The translations under genes were made by a program, and so were the position numbers. A stretch of DNA of 32,982 bases from a virus: positions 1-32,982 of IMG/VR virus record IMGVR_UViG_3300046724_000162; one strand, 5' to 3'. Below, one piece after another: positions 1-7,877 of the stretch (positions are counted from its first letter, which is position 1; each line of letters opens with the position of its first letter). Under the pieces are notes generated by a model. It was not told where the DNA came from and ran no database searches. It saw only the letters and a list, made by a program, of their open reading frames with translations.

Positions 1-236
1 TCCGAGGACGACGGCCCGCCACGCTCCGCAGACGACGGGCCGGTGAGCAACGCCTTGCCGTGGATGTACGCGATGGGGGCCACCAGCACCAGTCCGACCG
101 TGAGCAGGTCCGACGAGGGATGTGCCGAGCCCGCCTGCCGGATGATGATGTACAGCCCCGTACTGAGCGCCGCGATATCCCTGACCACGGGGAACGCGAT
201 CGTTTGCCACCATGCGACTGTCGGCCGCCACTTCAC
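1..236 (-). CDS. Small membrane protein, holin-like (partial)
   Basis: Reading leftward from a GTG, 78 codons stay open to the window edge, so the C-terminus is missing. The N-terminus (MKWRPTVAWWQTIAF) is followed by two hydrophobic stretches at about residues 10-32 and 43-59, consistent with two membrane spans, then a Ser/Gly/Pro-rich hydrophilic tail. A purine-rich ribosome-binding site (GAGAGAGG) lies just upstream of the GTG. The gene follows the last tail gene by 35 bases, a place where siphovirus lysis genes often begin, so a holin or another lysis-related membrane protein is possible. That assignment rests on position and topology only. A second overlapping frame is also open here but lacks membrane character. 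Confidence 0.6.
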   Translation of the reverse strand, partial: MKWRPTVAWWQTIAFPVVRDIAALSTGLYIIIRQAGSAHPSSDLLTVGLVLVAPIAYIHGKALLTGPSSAERGGPSSS

Positions 237-271
237 TTCGCCTCTCTCTCACGGTCACGAGTACGGGCTGG

Positions 272-3200
272 TCAGGTCCATGGCGACGCCGGGACCGTGT
301 TGACCGTGATGTCCCAGTCATCCCGCGACCTGCTGGCGTATACCTCGGTGAAGCCCCATGCGAGCTGGTCGAGGTCCGCGAACCCGCCCGGCATGCTGCC
401 CACGCCGAACCGGTCGCCGAAGTCGAGCTGCCGCAGGCTCGCCCGCAGGCTGGCACCATTCAGGGTGAGCGCCCACGGCACCTGCGGGAACCGGACGCCG
501 GGCACGGTGCCGCGGGCGAGCTTGCGGTCGGCGATCGCCTGCAGCTGGGTGTCGGCGTTCACGTTGACGGGCAGCTGCGCCGCCCAGGTGCCCGAGCCGC
601 CGGCGGCGGGGTCGCTGACTGACATCTTGCTGCCGTCGTCGAGCACTGAGCGGGCCGAGGAACCGCGCCCGGCCGCGGTCTGCCGGTAGACCGTCACGTC
701 GTTCTGCGTGAACGAGTTATCGAGTTTCGGCGTGAGCCGCAGCCTGGTGCCCCCGCCGGGCAGGTCGTCAGTGCCGGCCGCGGTGAAGTACGCCGCCTGC
801 CCGGTCATGCTCGCCCGGGTCCGGTAAGCGAGCCCGGAGGTTTCCCGCGGCTCGTAGACACCGCCGCCGTCCGCGTCTTCCACCTCCTGCAGCAGCTGCA
901 GCGTGGTCGCGGCCGGCTGCGGGCCCATCGCCTCCGTCGACGACGGGCTCCCGAGCACCCGCGGCCAGATGCCGCCCTCGCCGCACAGGCGGCTGAAGCG
1001 GTCCGCGGCGCGCTCGCCCGCGTGCCCGGCCATCGCGGGCTCCAGGTCGGTGACGGCGACCAGCGCGGTCTGCAGGGTGAGGAAGCAGGCGCTGAAGGCG
1101 AGGGCCGGGTCACCCATCTCGATCCCGCTGAGCTGCGTGGTGCCGGTCAGCCCGGTCGACGACGGGCCGGTCGACCCCTGCGAGGTGCCCGTCAGGTCGT
1201 AGACGGTGAGCTTCGCCTGCCTGGTCGAGCCGGACAGGGTGATCTCGAGGGAGTACAGCAGCGAGCGGCCGATCACCGATGAGGTGTAGGTGATGTACCC
1301 GCTGTCGAGCGAGCCGCCGGGGAACGTCCGCAGGCGCAGCTGGCCGGTGGTGTTGACGAGGACCTCCACGACGTTCCCGCTGCCACCGGGGAACTCGACG
1401 TCGAAGAGCCGCGAGTCGGCTGCCGAGCAGCTTTCGACGTTAGCGAACAGCCGCACCACGCTGGTCGACGTCGGCGTGTAGGACGGCGGCCCGACCGAGA
1501 GGCTGAACCCCAGGTCGAACTTCGCGACAGGCGACGCGAAGACGAAGCTCGAGCTGTCCGCGGCGAGGTCCGCGACGACCGACGAGATAGGGATTTCGCC
1601 GCCCATGATGCCCGTCAGCTGGCTGGCGTCGCTGCCGTCCTCGAACGGGAAGCAGGCGACCGTGATCCCGTCGCCGCGGCGTCCCTCGAAGTAGCGGCGC
1701 ATCGCCGACCAGGCCGGCTGCGCCGGCCCGGTGAGCCGCCCCAGGGTGCCGGCTGACTGCACCTGCACGCCGAGAGGGGACAGGCCGGTGTCGTCGGGCC
1801 ATGACGGCTGGATGACGGTCGCGGTGCCGAAGTGCCGGTAGTCGCGGTCGCTGATCCCGCCGCCCGTGAGCGACCAGACCCGGGAGGCGGAGTCCGTCCA
1901 CGACGTGTCACCTGCCATCCGCGCCGAGAACAGCGGGTTCGCGACGACGGTCCCGCCGATCCCGTTGTACAGCCGGGCCGCGTAGACCTGGCCGAGGAGC
2001 TGCCCCTGCGCGCCCCCGTACGCCGACCAGCCGACGGTGAGCGGCTGGTCGCCCGCGCGCACGGAGGTCGCCGAGCTGGTGACGGTGCTGCCGAGCTGCG
2101 TCCACGTCCCGTCGATGTCACCGGAGGTGTAGAACGTGGTCGCGCCGGTCGCCGCGTTCAGGGTGACGCGCAGCGCCAGGGTGGCGCGGGTGAACGGGAC
2201 GGCGGCGGTGGACACCGCGACGTGGACCGTGCCTCCCGAGTCGTACCAGCCCCATTGCATCGTCCCGTCGGCGAGGATCCCCCAGATCCACGAGGGGGTG
2301 CCGGAGGCGCCGTAGCGGGCCATGAGCGTCGCCGGGCGCCAGTCCGTCAGCTGCAGCATGATCCGTGCCTCAAGGGAGCCGGTGACGTGCAGCGCGCTGT
2401 TATCGGCGGTGCTCGCGTACTGCGGCGAGGACGGGATGCCGCCGGGCCCGTCGAGCCGCAGGTAATTGCTCAGCGCGGGCACCGACAGGCGCACGGGCAC
2501 GTTCAGGCCCCACGACGGGTCAGCGCCGGCGCCCCCGGGTGACCAGGTGCCGTCATCGTCATCGAGGGAGAGCTTCGCGATGCCGGCGGCGGCCTTGGCC
2601 TGCTCACCGGACCGCGGCCGGGTGACGCTGGCCTGCGAGCCGCCTTGCAGCGAGCCGGATGCGTCGGTCCAGCCGCCGGACAGCAGGAGTTCCGTCATGA
2701 GCTCGAGCGGCCCGGCTGGCCACGGGGATGTGACCTCGGCTTCGGCGAGCAGCACGGGCGTGACGGTGAGGGACACCGTCCGGTGCCGGGTCGCGGCGGC
2801 GTGCGCGGTGAACGACGGCGTGACGGTCAGCGACGCGGACCGCGCGCGGCCTGCCTGCCTGGTCGCGGTGAATGCCGGGGTGACGGTGAGGGACGCCGTG
2901 CGGACGTGGCGGGCCGCGTCAGCCGCCGACAGGACCGGGGTGACGGTCAGCGACGCGGAGGCGCGGTGCACGGCGGTGTCCGCCGCCGACAGGACCGGGG
3001 TGACGGTCAGCGAGGCGGATACGCCCGCGACCCCGGCAGCCGACAGGACGGGAGTGACCGTGAGGGAGGCCGTGGCGGCACTGGCTGCCGATACCGACAG
3101 CGCCGGGGTGACCGTCAGCGAGGCCGTGCGGCCCGTGACGTGCGCGGCCGCAGCGGAGAACGACGGCGTTACCGTCAGCGATGCCGTCGCGGTATGAGCG

Positions 3201-3856
3201 CCCGCGGCAGGCAGGATCTCGACCAGGACAATCGACGTGGAGTCTGACCCTGTGTTCGTGAACCCGAGCGTTACCGGCGTGCCGCCGGTGCTGGCTGACG
3301 ACGCCTCGAACGCGGCCTCGGTGTCGCCGCCGCTGCCGTTCGACTTGTTGTAGATCGTCGTGCTGGCGTTCGCGGTCAGGGTGATGCTGTTGCTCGAGTC
3401 CGCGAAGCCGCCGACAACCCGGCTGCCCGTGGTGCCCGGGGTGATGCTCTTCGTGTAGACGCCGCCGCCTGCCGACCCGGCGGTGGCCGTGACCCCCGTC
3501 TGGCTGGCTGCGGCCGCCGCCCCGGCGAACCGCCGGACGATCAGGCCGCAGCCCTCGATCGGGGAGCTGAACGTCGCGGTCGCCGTCCCCGAAGAGGGAC
3601 TGGCCCCGGCGTCCTTGACGAACACGGCCGCCATGGGACCTGTAGTGAGGTACAGGTGAGCCAGGAGGGTCCAGGTCCCGGACATCGCGCCGGTACCGGA
3701 CATCGCGATGCTGGTCGCGGCGTTGTTGTCGCCGTTGCCGCAGACGGCGATGGCGACGAGCAGGTCACCGGATACCGGGGTGATCGTCCCGGTGGTGACC
3801 GCGCCGGCGTTAGTCGGCCAGGTCCCTGTCCCGCCGGCAGACTCGACCAGGGCCAT
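272..3856 (-). CDS. Minor tail / tail-tip protein, 1194 aa, with SLTVTP repeats
   Basis: This is the last and largest tail gene, downstream of the tape measure, and presumably builds the tail tip or receptor-binding end. The N-terminal 220 residues are Gly/Ser/Thr-rich and beta-like. Residues about 224-370 hold eight near-identical blocks built on SLTVTP. Residues about 375 to the end look like a phage minor tail protein: a start resembling a GWTD domain, a DDDDGTW stretch, then a long region that may hold a concanavalin/LamG-like jelly roll, and a C-terminal part with many Trp and Asp. No separate distal-tail and tail-associated proteins are seen, so this protein may combine several roles (inference). 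Start is ATG; the ribosome-binding site is weak and lies over the upstream stop. No catalytic motif is recognised. Confidence 0.85.
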   Translation of the reverse strand: MALVESAGGTGTWPTNAGAVTTGTITPVSGDLLVAIAVCGNGDNNAATSIAMSGTGAMSGTWTLLAHLYLTTGPMAAVFVKDAGASPSSGTATATFSSPIEGCGLIVRRFAGAAAAASQTGVTATAGSAGGGVYTKSITPGTTGSRVVGGFADSSNSITLTANASTTIYNKSNGSGGDTEAAFEASSASTGGTPVTLGFTNTGSDSTSIVLVEILPAAGAHTATASLTVTPSFSAAAAHVTGRTASLTVTPALSVSAASAATASLTVTPVLSAAGVAGVSASLTVTPVLSAADTAVHRASASLTVTPVLSAADAARHVRTASLTVTPAFTATRQAGRARSASLTVTPSFTAHAAATRHRTVSLTVTPVLLAEAEVTSPWPAGPLELMTELLLSGGWTDASGSLQGGSQASVTRPRSGEQAKAAAGIAKLSLDDDDGTWSPGGAGADPSWGLNVPVRLSVPALSNYLRLDGPGGIPSSPQYASTADNSALHVTGSLEARIMLQLTDWRPATLMARYGASGTPSWIWGILADGTMQWGWYDSGGTVHVAVSTAAVPFTRATLALRVTLNAATGATTFYTSGDIDGTWTQLGSTVTSSATSVRAGDQPLTVGWSAYGGAQGQLLGQVYAARLYNGIGGTVVANPLFSARMAGDTSWTDSASRVWSLTGGGISDRDYRHFGTATVIQPSWPDDTGLSPLGVQVQSAGTLGRLTGPAQPAWSAMRRYFEGRRGDGITVACFPFEDGSDASQLTGIMGGEIPISSVVADLAADSSSFVFASPVAKFDLGFSLSVGPPSYTPTSTSVVRLFANVESCSAADSRLFDVEFPGGSGNVVEVLVNTTGQLRLRTFPGGSLDSGYITYTSSVIGRSLLYSLEITLSGSTRQAKLTVYDLTGTSQGSTGPSSTGLTGTTQLSGIEMGDPALAFSACFLTLQTALVAVTDLEPAMAGHAGERAADRFSRLCGEGGIWPRVLGSPSSTEAMGPQPAATTLQLLQEVEDADGGGVYEPRETSGLAYRTRASMTGQAAYFTAAGTDDLPGGGTRLRLTPKLDNSFTQNDVTVYRQTAAGRGSSARSVLDDGSKMSVSDPAAGGSGTWAAQLPVNVNADTQLQAIADRKLARGTVPGVRFPQVPWALTLNGASLRASLRQLDFGDRFGVGSMPGGFADLDQLAWGFTEVYASRSRDDWDITVNTVPASPWT
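2760..3185. repeat. Eight in-frame 54/60-bp tandem repeats encoding SLTVTP blocks
   Basis: On the plus strand the core GTGACGGTSAGSGA recurs at 2760, 2820, 2880, 2940, 3000, 3054, 3108 and 3168. Spacings are 60, 60, 60, 60, 54, 54 and 60 bases, all multiples of three. Each encodes Ser-Leu-Thr-Val-Thr-Pro followed by a variable Ala-rich 12-14-residue spacer in the 1194-aa tail protein. The core is well conserved while the spacers differ, which suggests duplication followed by divergence or recombination. Confidence 0.95.
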
Positions 3857-3862
3857 GAGTGC

Positions 3863-4237
3863 CTAGGAAGCGGTCGGGATGGTGATGGTGATCGCGGTCA
3901 GGTCCAGCTCGTCGCCGGTGTTCATGGTGACGCTCGCGGACAGCGTGATGGCCGCGCCGAACGTGCCGGAGCTGCTCGCCGACCACAGCGAGATCGCCGT
4001 CTGCACCTGCCCGTTGGTGCCCGCCCAGCTTGTCCACTTCGGCAGCGTGCCGTTCGCGGAGATGCTGGCACCGGACGCGCTGGCCCACGTCACCGCCGGG
4101 CGCGTCGTCACCGACGACACGTTGGACGTGCCCGCCGACCCCGGGGCGCCGGTGTGCAGCTGCGCGAACACCATGTTGGTGGCCGTCATGTTGCCGAGCG
4201 CCGAGTTGGCGACCGTGGTGGACACGCCGTCAGCCAT
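3863..4237 (-). CDS. Putative virion structural / minor tail protein (124 aa)
   Basis: The protein is rich in Ser, Thr, Ala and Gly with the pattern of a compact beta-sandwich. It includes an AQLHTGAPG segment and an ISLWSASSSGTFG segment; stretches like these occur in small actinophage tail or fibre-associated proteins. It lies between the tape measure and the large tail protein, supporting a virion role. The start ATG lies 3 bases past the stop of the upstream small cysteine-rich gene, and its stop is 6 bases before the next start, so it is in the tail operon. No signal peptide, membrane segment or catalytic motif is seen. The exact role is unknown. Confidence 0.75.
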   Translation of the reverse strand: MADGVSTTVANSALGNMTATNMVFAQLHTGAPGSAGTSNVSSVTTRPAVTWASASGASISANGTLPKWTSWAGTNGQVQTAISLWSASSSGTFGAAITLSASVTMNTGDELDLTAITITIPTAS

Positions 4238-4240
4238 GAC

Positions 4241-4528
4241 TCAGCCCTCCGCCGGCTCGTCTACGGGCTCGGCGATGACCTGGGAGCGGCGCGTGCCGCA
4301 CCGGCAGGTCCAGTGCGCCTTGCGCTCCCCGAGTACCTTCGCCGTCGGCTGGCTGCACGCGGTGCAGGCGTAGCCGGCCTCGTCGCTGCCGCCTTCGGCG
4401 AGGACCGCCGAGCAGCACGAGCTCCGCGCCGCACGGTGAACCGGGATAACCCCCGGCATGTGCGCGCCGTCGGGGTGCCCGTCGAACTCGCAGCCCTCAT
4501 GGCGGGTGTCGATCGTGATGGTGGCCAT
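4241..4528 (-). CDS. Small Cys-rich, presumed zinc-binding protein (95 aa)
   Basis: A short protein with Cys at about positions 13, 38, 39, 55, 58, 74 and 76 (CTAC and CRC pairs near the C-terminus), giving a zinc-ribbon-like pattern, plus several His. It starts at ATG behind a strong GGGAAGGAAGAG ribosome-binding site. It sits directly after the tape-measure gene inside the tail operon, which is an unusual place for a zinc ribbon. It may be a virion component or an assembly factor. No family can be named from the sequence alone. Confidence 0.7.
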   Translation of the reverse strand: MATITIDTRHEGCEFDGHPDGAHMPGVIPVHRAARSSCCSAVLAEGGSDEAGYACTACSQPTAKVLGERKAHWTCRCGTRRSQVIAEPVDEPAEG

Positions 4529-4571
4529 CTCTTCCTTCCCTAGGTCCGTGCAGGGGGCCGGCCGGGTGTCC

Positions 4572-7157
4572 CTAGCCGGTGGTGAGCGTCAGCTGGCCGC
4601 GGCTGTTCATTTCCTGCAGCCAGTCCAGGAACAGGCGGTCCAGGGTGCCGCCGGGCGAGCCGGTGACGTTCAGCGTCAGCGACGCGCCGCCCGCGGCAGC
4701 CGACCCGGTACCCGGCAGCGACGGGAGCGCGCCGATCGACGGGATGCCGAGCGCTGACAGGGCGGCGCGCGACCGGCCTGATGCCAGGCCGGCCAGCGAC
4801 GCCGCGGTCGCGTCCGCCAGGCGGCCGCCTGCGTCGGTGACGAAACCGGTGCCGTTGTCCATGCCGAGGGCCATGCCCTCCGGGACCGCGGAGCCGACCG
4901 GGATCATCTCCTTCGCCGGGCTGTTGATCCCGAGGGCGGACTCGATCTTGCTCTTGACCGTGTTCGCGATGCTGTCGGCCTCGGCGTAGACCGATCCCGC
5001 TTCGCTGACCAGGCCGTTGAGGAACCCCTGGATCACGCTCACGCCCGCGTTCTCCAGCCAGCTCAGCGGCGCCGGGAGCGCGCTCGTCACCCAGCCCTTC
5101 AGTGCCGCCGCGCCGGAGTTGATCAGCGCGTGCTCGGCCGCGAACCCGGTCGCGAACCCCTGCGCCGCCTGCTGGCCGTGCGGTGAGATCCACGTGTTAG
5201 ACCCGGCGGCGCCGGCCTGCACCCAGCCCTTGAGCTCAGGGCCCAGCGCCGATACGGAGCCCTGCTGCGACTTGAAGCCGGTCACGTAGCCCTGCACGGT
5301 CTGCTCGCCGGCCGGGGTCAGCCACGCCTTCGCGTCGGCCGCCCCGTTCTTCACGTCGGTTGCGAGCCCGGAGACGACACTGCCTGCGCCGGTCGCGCCG
5401 AACGCGACGGTGAACCCGGTGCCGGCCGCAGCGCCCAGGGCAGCCCCAGCGACTGCGGCCGCGGCCGTCGCGAAGAGCCCGACCGCGATCGCCCCGGAAA
5501 GCTCGCCGCCGGCCTCCGCCGCGAACGCCGCACCGAAGGCGGTAGCAGCAGCGGCACCCATCGCCGCCCCGGCGATACCCGCCTCAGCTGCCCCGGCCGC
5601 CCCGACGGCGGTGAACGCGGCGCCGAGCTCGAGGGCGTCCTCGGCACCGAACGCGACACTGAACGCGGTAGCAGCAGCGGTTCCCATCGCGGTGCCCGCG
5701 GTTCCCGCCTCAGCCGACCCGGCCGCGCCGATCTCGGTGAAGATGCCAGGCAGCGCCGCGTTGACCTCGGCCGCGAAGGTCGACCCGAACGAGGTGGCCG
5801 CCGCGGTGCCGGCCGCGCCCCCGGCCGCGGCGCCCTCAGTCTCCGCCTCAGCGGTGGTCGCAGCCCCGCCCAGCAGCCCCTTGACGGTGCCGACCACGGA
5901 CGAGACGCCGCTGACTACCTTGCCGATGGTGCCGACAGTCTTGATGGCCAGGAATAGCCCGGTCAGCGCCTCGATCTCCGCCGGCGTCAGCTGGCCGAGA
6001 ATGTCCAGCACGTTCGAGATGCCGTCGAACGCCAGCGGTGACATGTCCTGGCTCGCCTTGGCGGCGGTCTCCAGCAGGTTCGCGAGGTCGGCGCCGTCGC
6101 TCTTCAGCGCCGCGACGTTCGCGGGCGAGAACGTCTTCGTGAGGAAGGTGTTAAGCCCCTGGTCGTTGACTGACTTCGCCCAGGTGTCGAACGCCCCGGA
6201 CAGCTTGTCCACCGAGGGGAGAAGGTTATCGATATCAGGGGCGAAGGTGACGAACAGGTGAGCGAGCCCGTCGCCGACCTCACCCGCGGCGGTGCCGAAA
6301 ACCTGAAGGGATTCCTCACCGGTCTGCCCGAAGGTGTCGGCAAACTTGGCCCAGAATGGCGACTGGAGCGCGGTATCAGCCTCGTTGCCGAGCAGCTCGA
6401 TCGCCTGCGCGCCGTCGCTGATCAGCGGCTTGAGCAGCTTCATCCCGGGGAGTGCCGCCTGCAGCCACGGGGCGAGCGCCTTGCCGACTACCGGCTGCTC
6501 AGCCTGGCCGAGCTGCTTCCATGCCGCCGACAGGCCGGACAGCTCGGTGGCGAGCTGCTGCTCGGCCGGGGTCAGCCCGGCTAGCGCCGCCTTCTCATCG
6601 GCTAGCGCCTTCGCCTGCCCGCTGGCCGTCGTCGCCTTGCTGTACGCCTGCTGCGCCGCGGTCAGCTTCTGCTGCGCCGTCGTGACGTCGCCGAACATCC
6701 CCTTGGCGATGATGCCGAACGCCCCGGCGTCGCCCGCGGCCGTGGCGAACCCGGTGGCGATCCCCGCGAGCCCGGCGCCGAGTCCGAGCGCCGACGGGCC
6801 CAGCGCCACGCCTGCGGCCGCGCCGAGCCCCACCGGGTTCAGCAGGTCACCGAGGGTGCCCGTCTTGCCGCTGACCTTGTCGGCGACCTCTTTAACCCGG
6901 ATGGTGACCGAGCGGGGCTTCTTCGTCAGCTCGTCGAGCTTCGCCTCGGCCGGCGCCGTGTCGGCGTCGGCGGTGACCGTCGTGCCCAGGTCGCCGGTAC
7001 GCGCCTTGAAAGCGTCAGCGAACGCCGCGCCGGCCGAGTCGCCGGCCTTCGCGAACTCCGGCTCGAGCTCGTCGAGTTTCGCCTTGATCTCGGTCTGGAA
7101 ACCGGACATGTCCGGGGTAACCGGCACGGAAGCGGATCCTGCGACGTACTCAGTCAC
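4572..7157 (-). CDS. Tape measure protein (861 aa)
   Basis: The tape measure sets tail length and is extended inside the tail tube. Evidence is its length, its place right after the tail chaperone pair, a helical Ala/Glu/Lys-rich N-terminus with a Gln/Ala coiled-coil-like stretch at about residues 160-215, and a long Ala/Gly-rich hydrophobic centre (about 405-600) with membrane-active character. By the usual rule of about 1.5 angstrom per residue, the tail would be near 130 nm. Residues about 443-568 contain three 42-residue repeats. The C-terminal third is mixed helical with Gly-rich turns and no recognisable lysozyme or peptidase motif. Start is ATG, 3 bases after the chaperone stop. Confidence 0.92.
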   Translation of the reverse strand: MTEYVAGSASVPVTPDMSGFQTEIKAKLDELEPEFAKAGDSAGAAFADAFKARTGDLGTTVTADADTAPAEAKLDELTKKPRSVTIRVKEVADKVSGKTGTLGDLLNPVGLGAAAGVALGPSALGLGAGLAGIATGFATAAGDAGAFGIIAKGMFGDVTTAQQKLTAAQQAYSKATTASGQAKALADEKAALAGLTPAEQQLATELSGLSAAWKQLGQAEQPVVGKALAPWLQAALPGMKLLKPLISDGAQAIELLGNEADTALQSPFWAKFADTFGQTGEESLQVFGTAAGEVGDGLAHLFVTFAPDIDNLLPSVDKLSGAFDTWAKSVNDQGLNTFLTKTFSPANVAALKSDGADLANLLETAAKASQDMSPLAFDGISNVLDILGQLTPAEIEALTGLFLAIKTVGTIGKVVSGVSSVVGTVKGLLGGAATTAEAETEGAAAGGAAGTAAATSFGSTFAAEVNAALPGIFTEIGAAGSAEAGTAGTAMGTAAATAFSVAFGAEDALELGAAFTAVGAAGAAEAGIAGAAMGAAAATAFGAAFAAEAGGELSGAIAVGLFATAAAAVAGAALGAAAGTGFTVAFGATGAGSVVSGLATDVKNGAADAKAWLTPAGEQTVQGYVTGFKSQQGSVSALGPELKGWVQAGAAGSNTWISPHGQQAAQGFATGFAAEHALINSGAAALKGWVTSALPAPLSWLENAGVSVIQGFLNGLVSEAGSVYAEADSIANTVKSKIESALGINSPAKEMIPVGSAVPEGMALGMDNGTGFVTDAGGRLADATAASLAGLASGRSRAALSALGIPSIGALPSLPGTGSAAAGGASLTLNVTGSPGGTLDRLFLDWLQEMNSRGQLTLTTG
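5454..5831. repeat. Three 126-bp in-frame repeats inside the tape measure
   Basis: The plus-strand marker GGTAGCAGCAGCGG occurs at 5541 and 5667 and a variant, GGTGGCCGCCGCGG, at 5793, exactly 126 bases apart. The surrounding sequence also matches, giving three 42-residue modules (pattern AGxAMGxAAATAF, then an AAGxAEAG-type end). A degenerate fourth copy follows on the C-terminal side (AGAALGAAAGTGF). Unit boundaries are approximate. Confidence 0.85.
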
Positions 7158-7160
7158 GGT

Positions 7161-7876
7161 TCACCCCTTTCGCAGCACCCGGGCGGCGAGTTCCTTGTGC
7201 TTCCGCCACCGTTCGGCGAGGCGTTCCTGCTCGGCAGCCTTTCGCCGCGTCTCGCCGGGCCGCGGGTAAGGCTTCAGCTTCGGCGGCCTGCCGCCGCCGA
7301 TCGCGATCACGCTGGCAAGCAGCGACTGGAGCACGTCAACGATGTGCGCCAGCGCTTGCGTCTCAGGGCCGAACTCGGTCCACGGGACGTCACCCGGCTC
7401 GCCGGGCGTAATCTCCGGGTCGTCGGCCAGCGCTGCCTTGAGCGGCGACGTCCGCGGCAGGTGCACGATGAGGTCCCAGCACTCGTCGGCGGTCATCGAC
7501 CCCGTGAAGACCTCGTTCAGGTCCCGGCCCGGGTAATAGCGGGCGATGCTGGCCCTGGCCGCGCTCTCGTGGCGCTCGAGCAGCCCGGCCAGGGCGTCTA
7601 GTTTCCCAGGCCGAAATGCCGCCGCATGTCGGCGACGAGCTCGCCCGCCGACCCGAGCGGCAGGGCGCCGACCGCTTTCCGTACCCGCGCCACGTCATCC
7701 GGGTCCACGCCCATGGCAGTCAGGAGCGCTGGCAGGTCAGGCGCCTGGAGGGCCTCCTGCCACTCGTCGATCGCAGGCTGCGGGACGATGACCGGCTCGC
7801 CCTTGTCCTCGAGGTCGAGCTCGTACGGGTCACGCCGCGCCTTCGCCGCGATCTCTGACAGCTTCCGCGCGGCCAA
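7161..7876 (-). CDS. Tail assembly chaperone, frameshift fusion product (gpG-T type)
   Basis: Tail assembly chaperones help the tape measure and tail tube assemble. In many siphoviruses the second one is made only as a -1 frameshift extension of the first, as in lambda gpG-T. Here the upstream frame (7876 to 7598) ends in a GGA AAC TAG context, preceded by G, which makes GGGAAAC. Slipping back one base continues as CTA GAC GCC CTG and stays open to a stop at 7161, giving about 238 residues (92 plus 146). The second frame has its own ATG at 7496, but the reading continues well upstream of it with protein-like sequence (LAGLLERHES, YYPGRDLNEVF), so that ATG is unlikely to be the main start. The extension ends in a basic segment (ERWRKHKELAARVLRKG). 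It lies directly before the tape measure. Confidence 0.85.
7598..7876 (-). CDS. Tail assembly chaperone, unshifted product (gpG type, 92 aa)
   Basis: A small charged, mostly helical protein between the major tail protein and the tape measure, the fixed position of the gpG-type chaperone. It includes PYELDLEDKG and DLPALLTAMGVDPDDV segments. It starts at ATG directly after the major tail gene, and its last two codons (GGA AAC) are part of the slippery heptamer. Most ribosomes would stop at the TAG just after it and make this short form; a minority would make the extended form. No catalytic motifs are expected or seen. Confidence 0.88.
   Translation of the reverse strand: MAARKLSEIAAKARRDPYELDLEDKGEPVIVPQPAIDEWQEALQAPDLPALLTAMGVDPDDVARVRKAVGALPLGSAGELVADMRRHFGLGN
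7601..7607 (-). promoter_or_regulatory. -1 programmed ribosomal frameshift site GGGAAAC
   Basis: The minus-strand heptamer G GGA AAC fits the X XXY YYZ rule, with the zero frame reading GGA AAC immediately before the TAG stop. It is located where tail-chaperone genes of siphoviruses are known to shift. After the shift the new frame is open for 146 more codons. Confidence 0.88.
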
Positions 7877-7877
7877 C

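Noticed and set aside
2760-3185. CRISPR-like array
   Set aside because: Repeats are in frame, spacers are coding and 54/60-base periodic, and no cas genes are present.
5410-6261. Ala/Pro-rich plus-strand ORF inside the tape measure
   Set aside because: Low-complexity antisense of the Ala/Gly-rich tape measure, without support.
7161-7496. Separate 111-aa gene from ATG 7496
   Set aside because: The frame is open and protein-like well upstream of this ATG, and the GGGAAAC site explains its expression as an extension.
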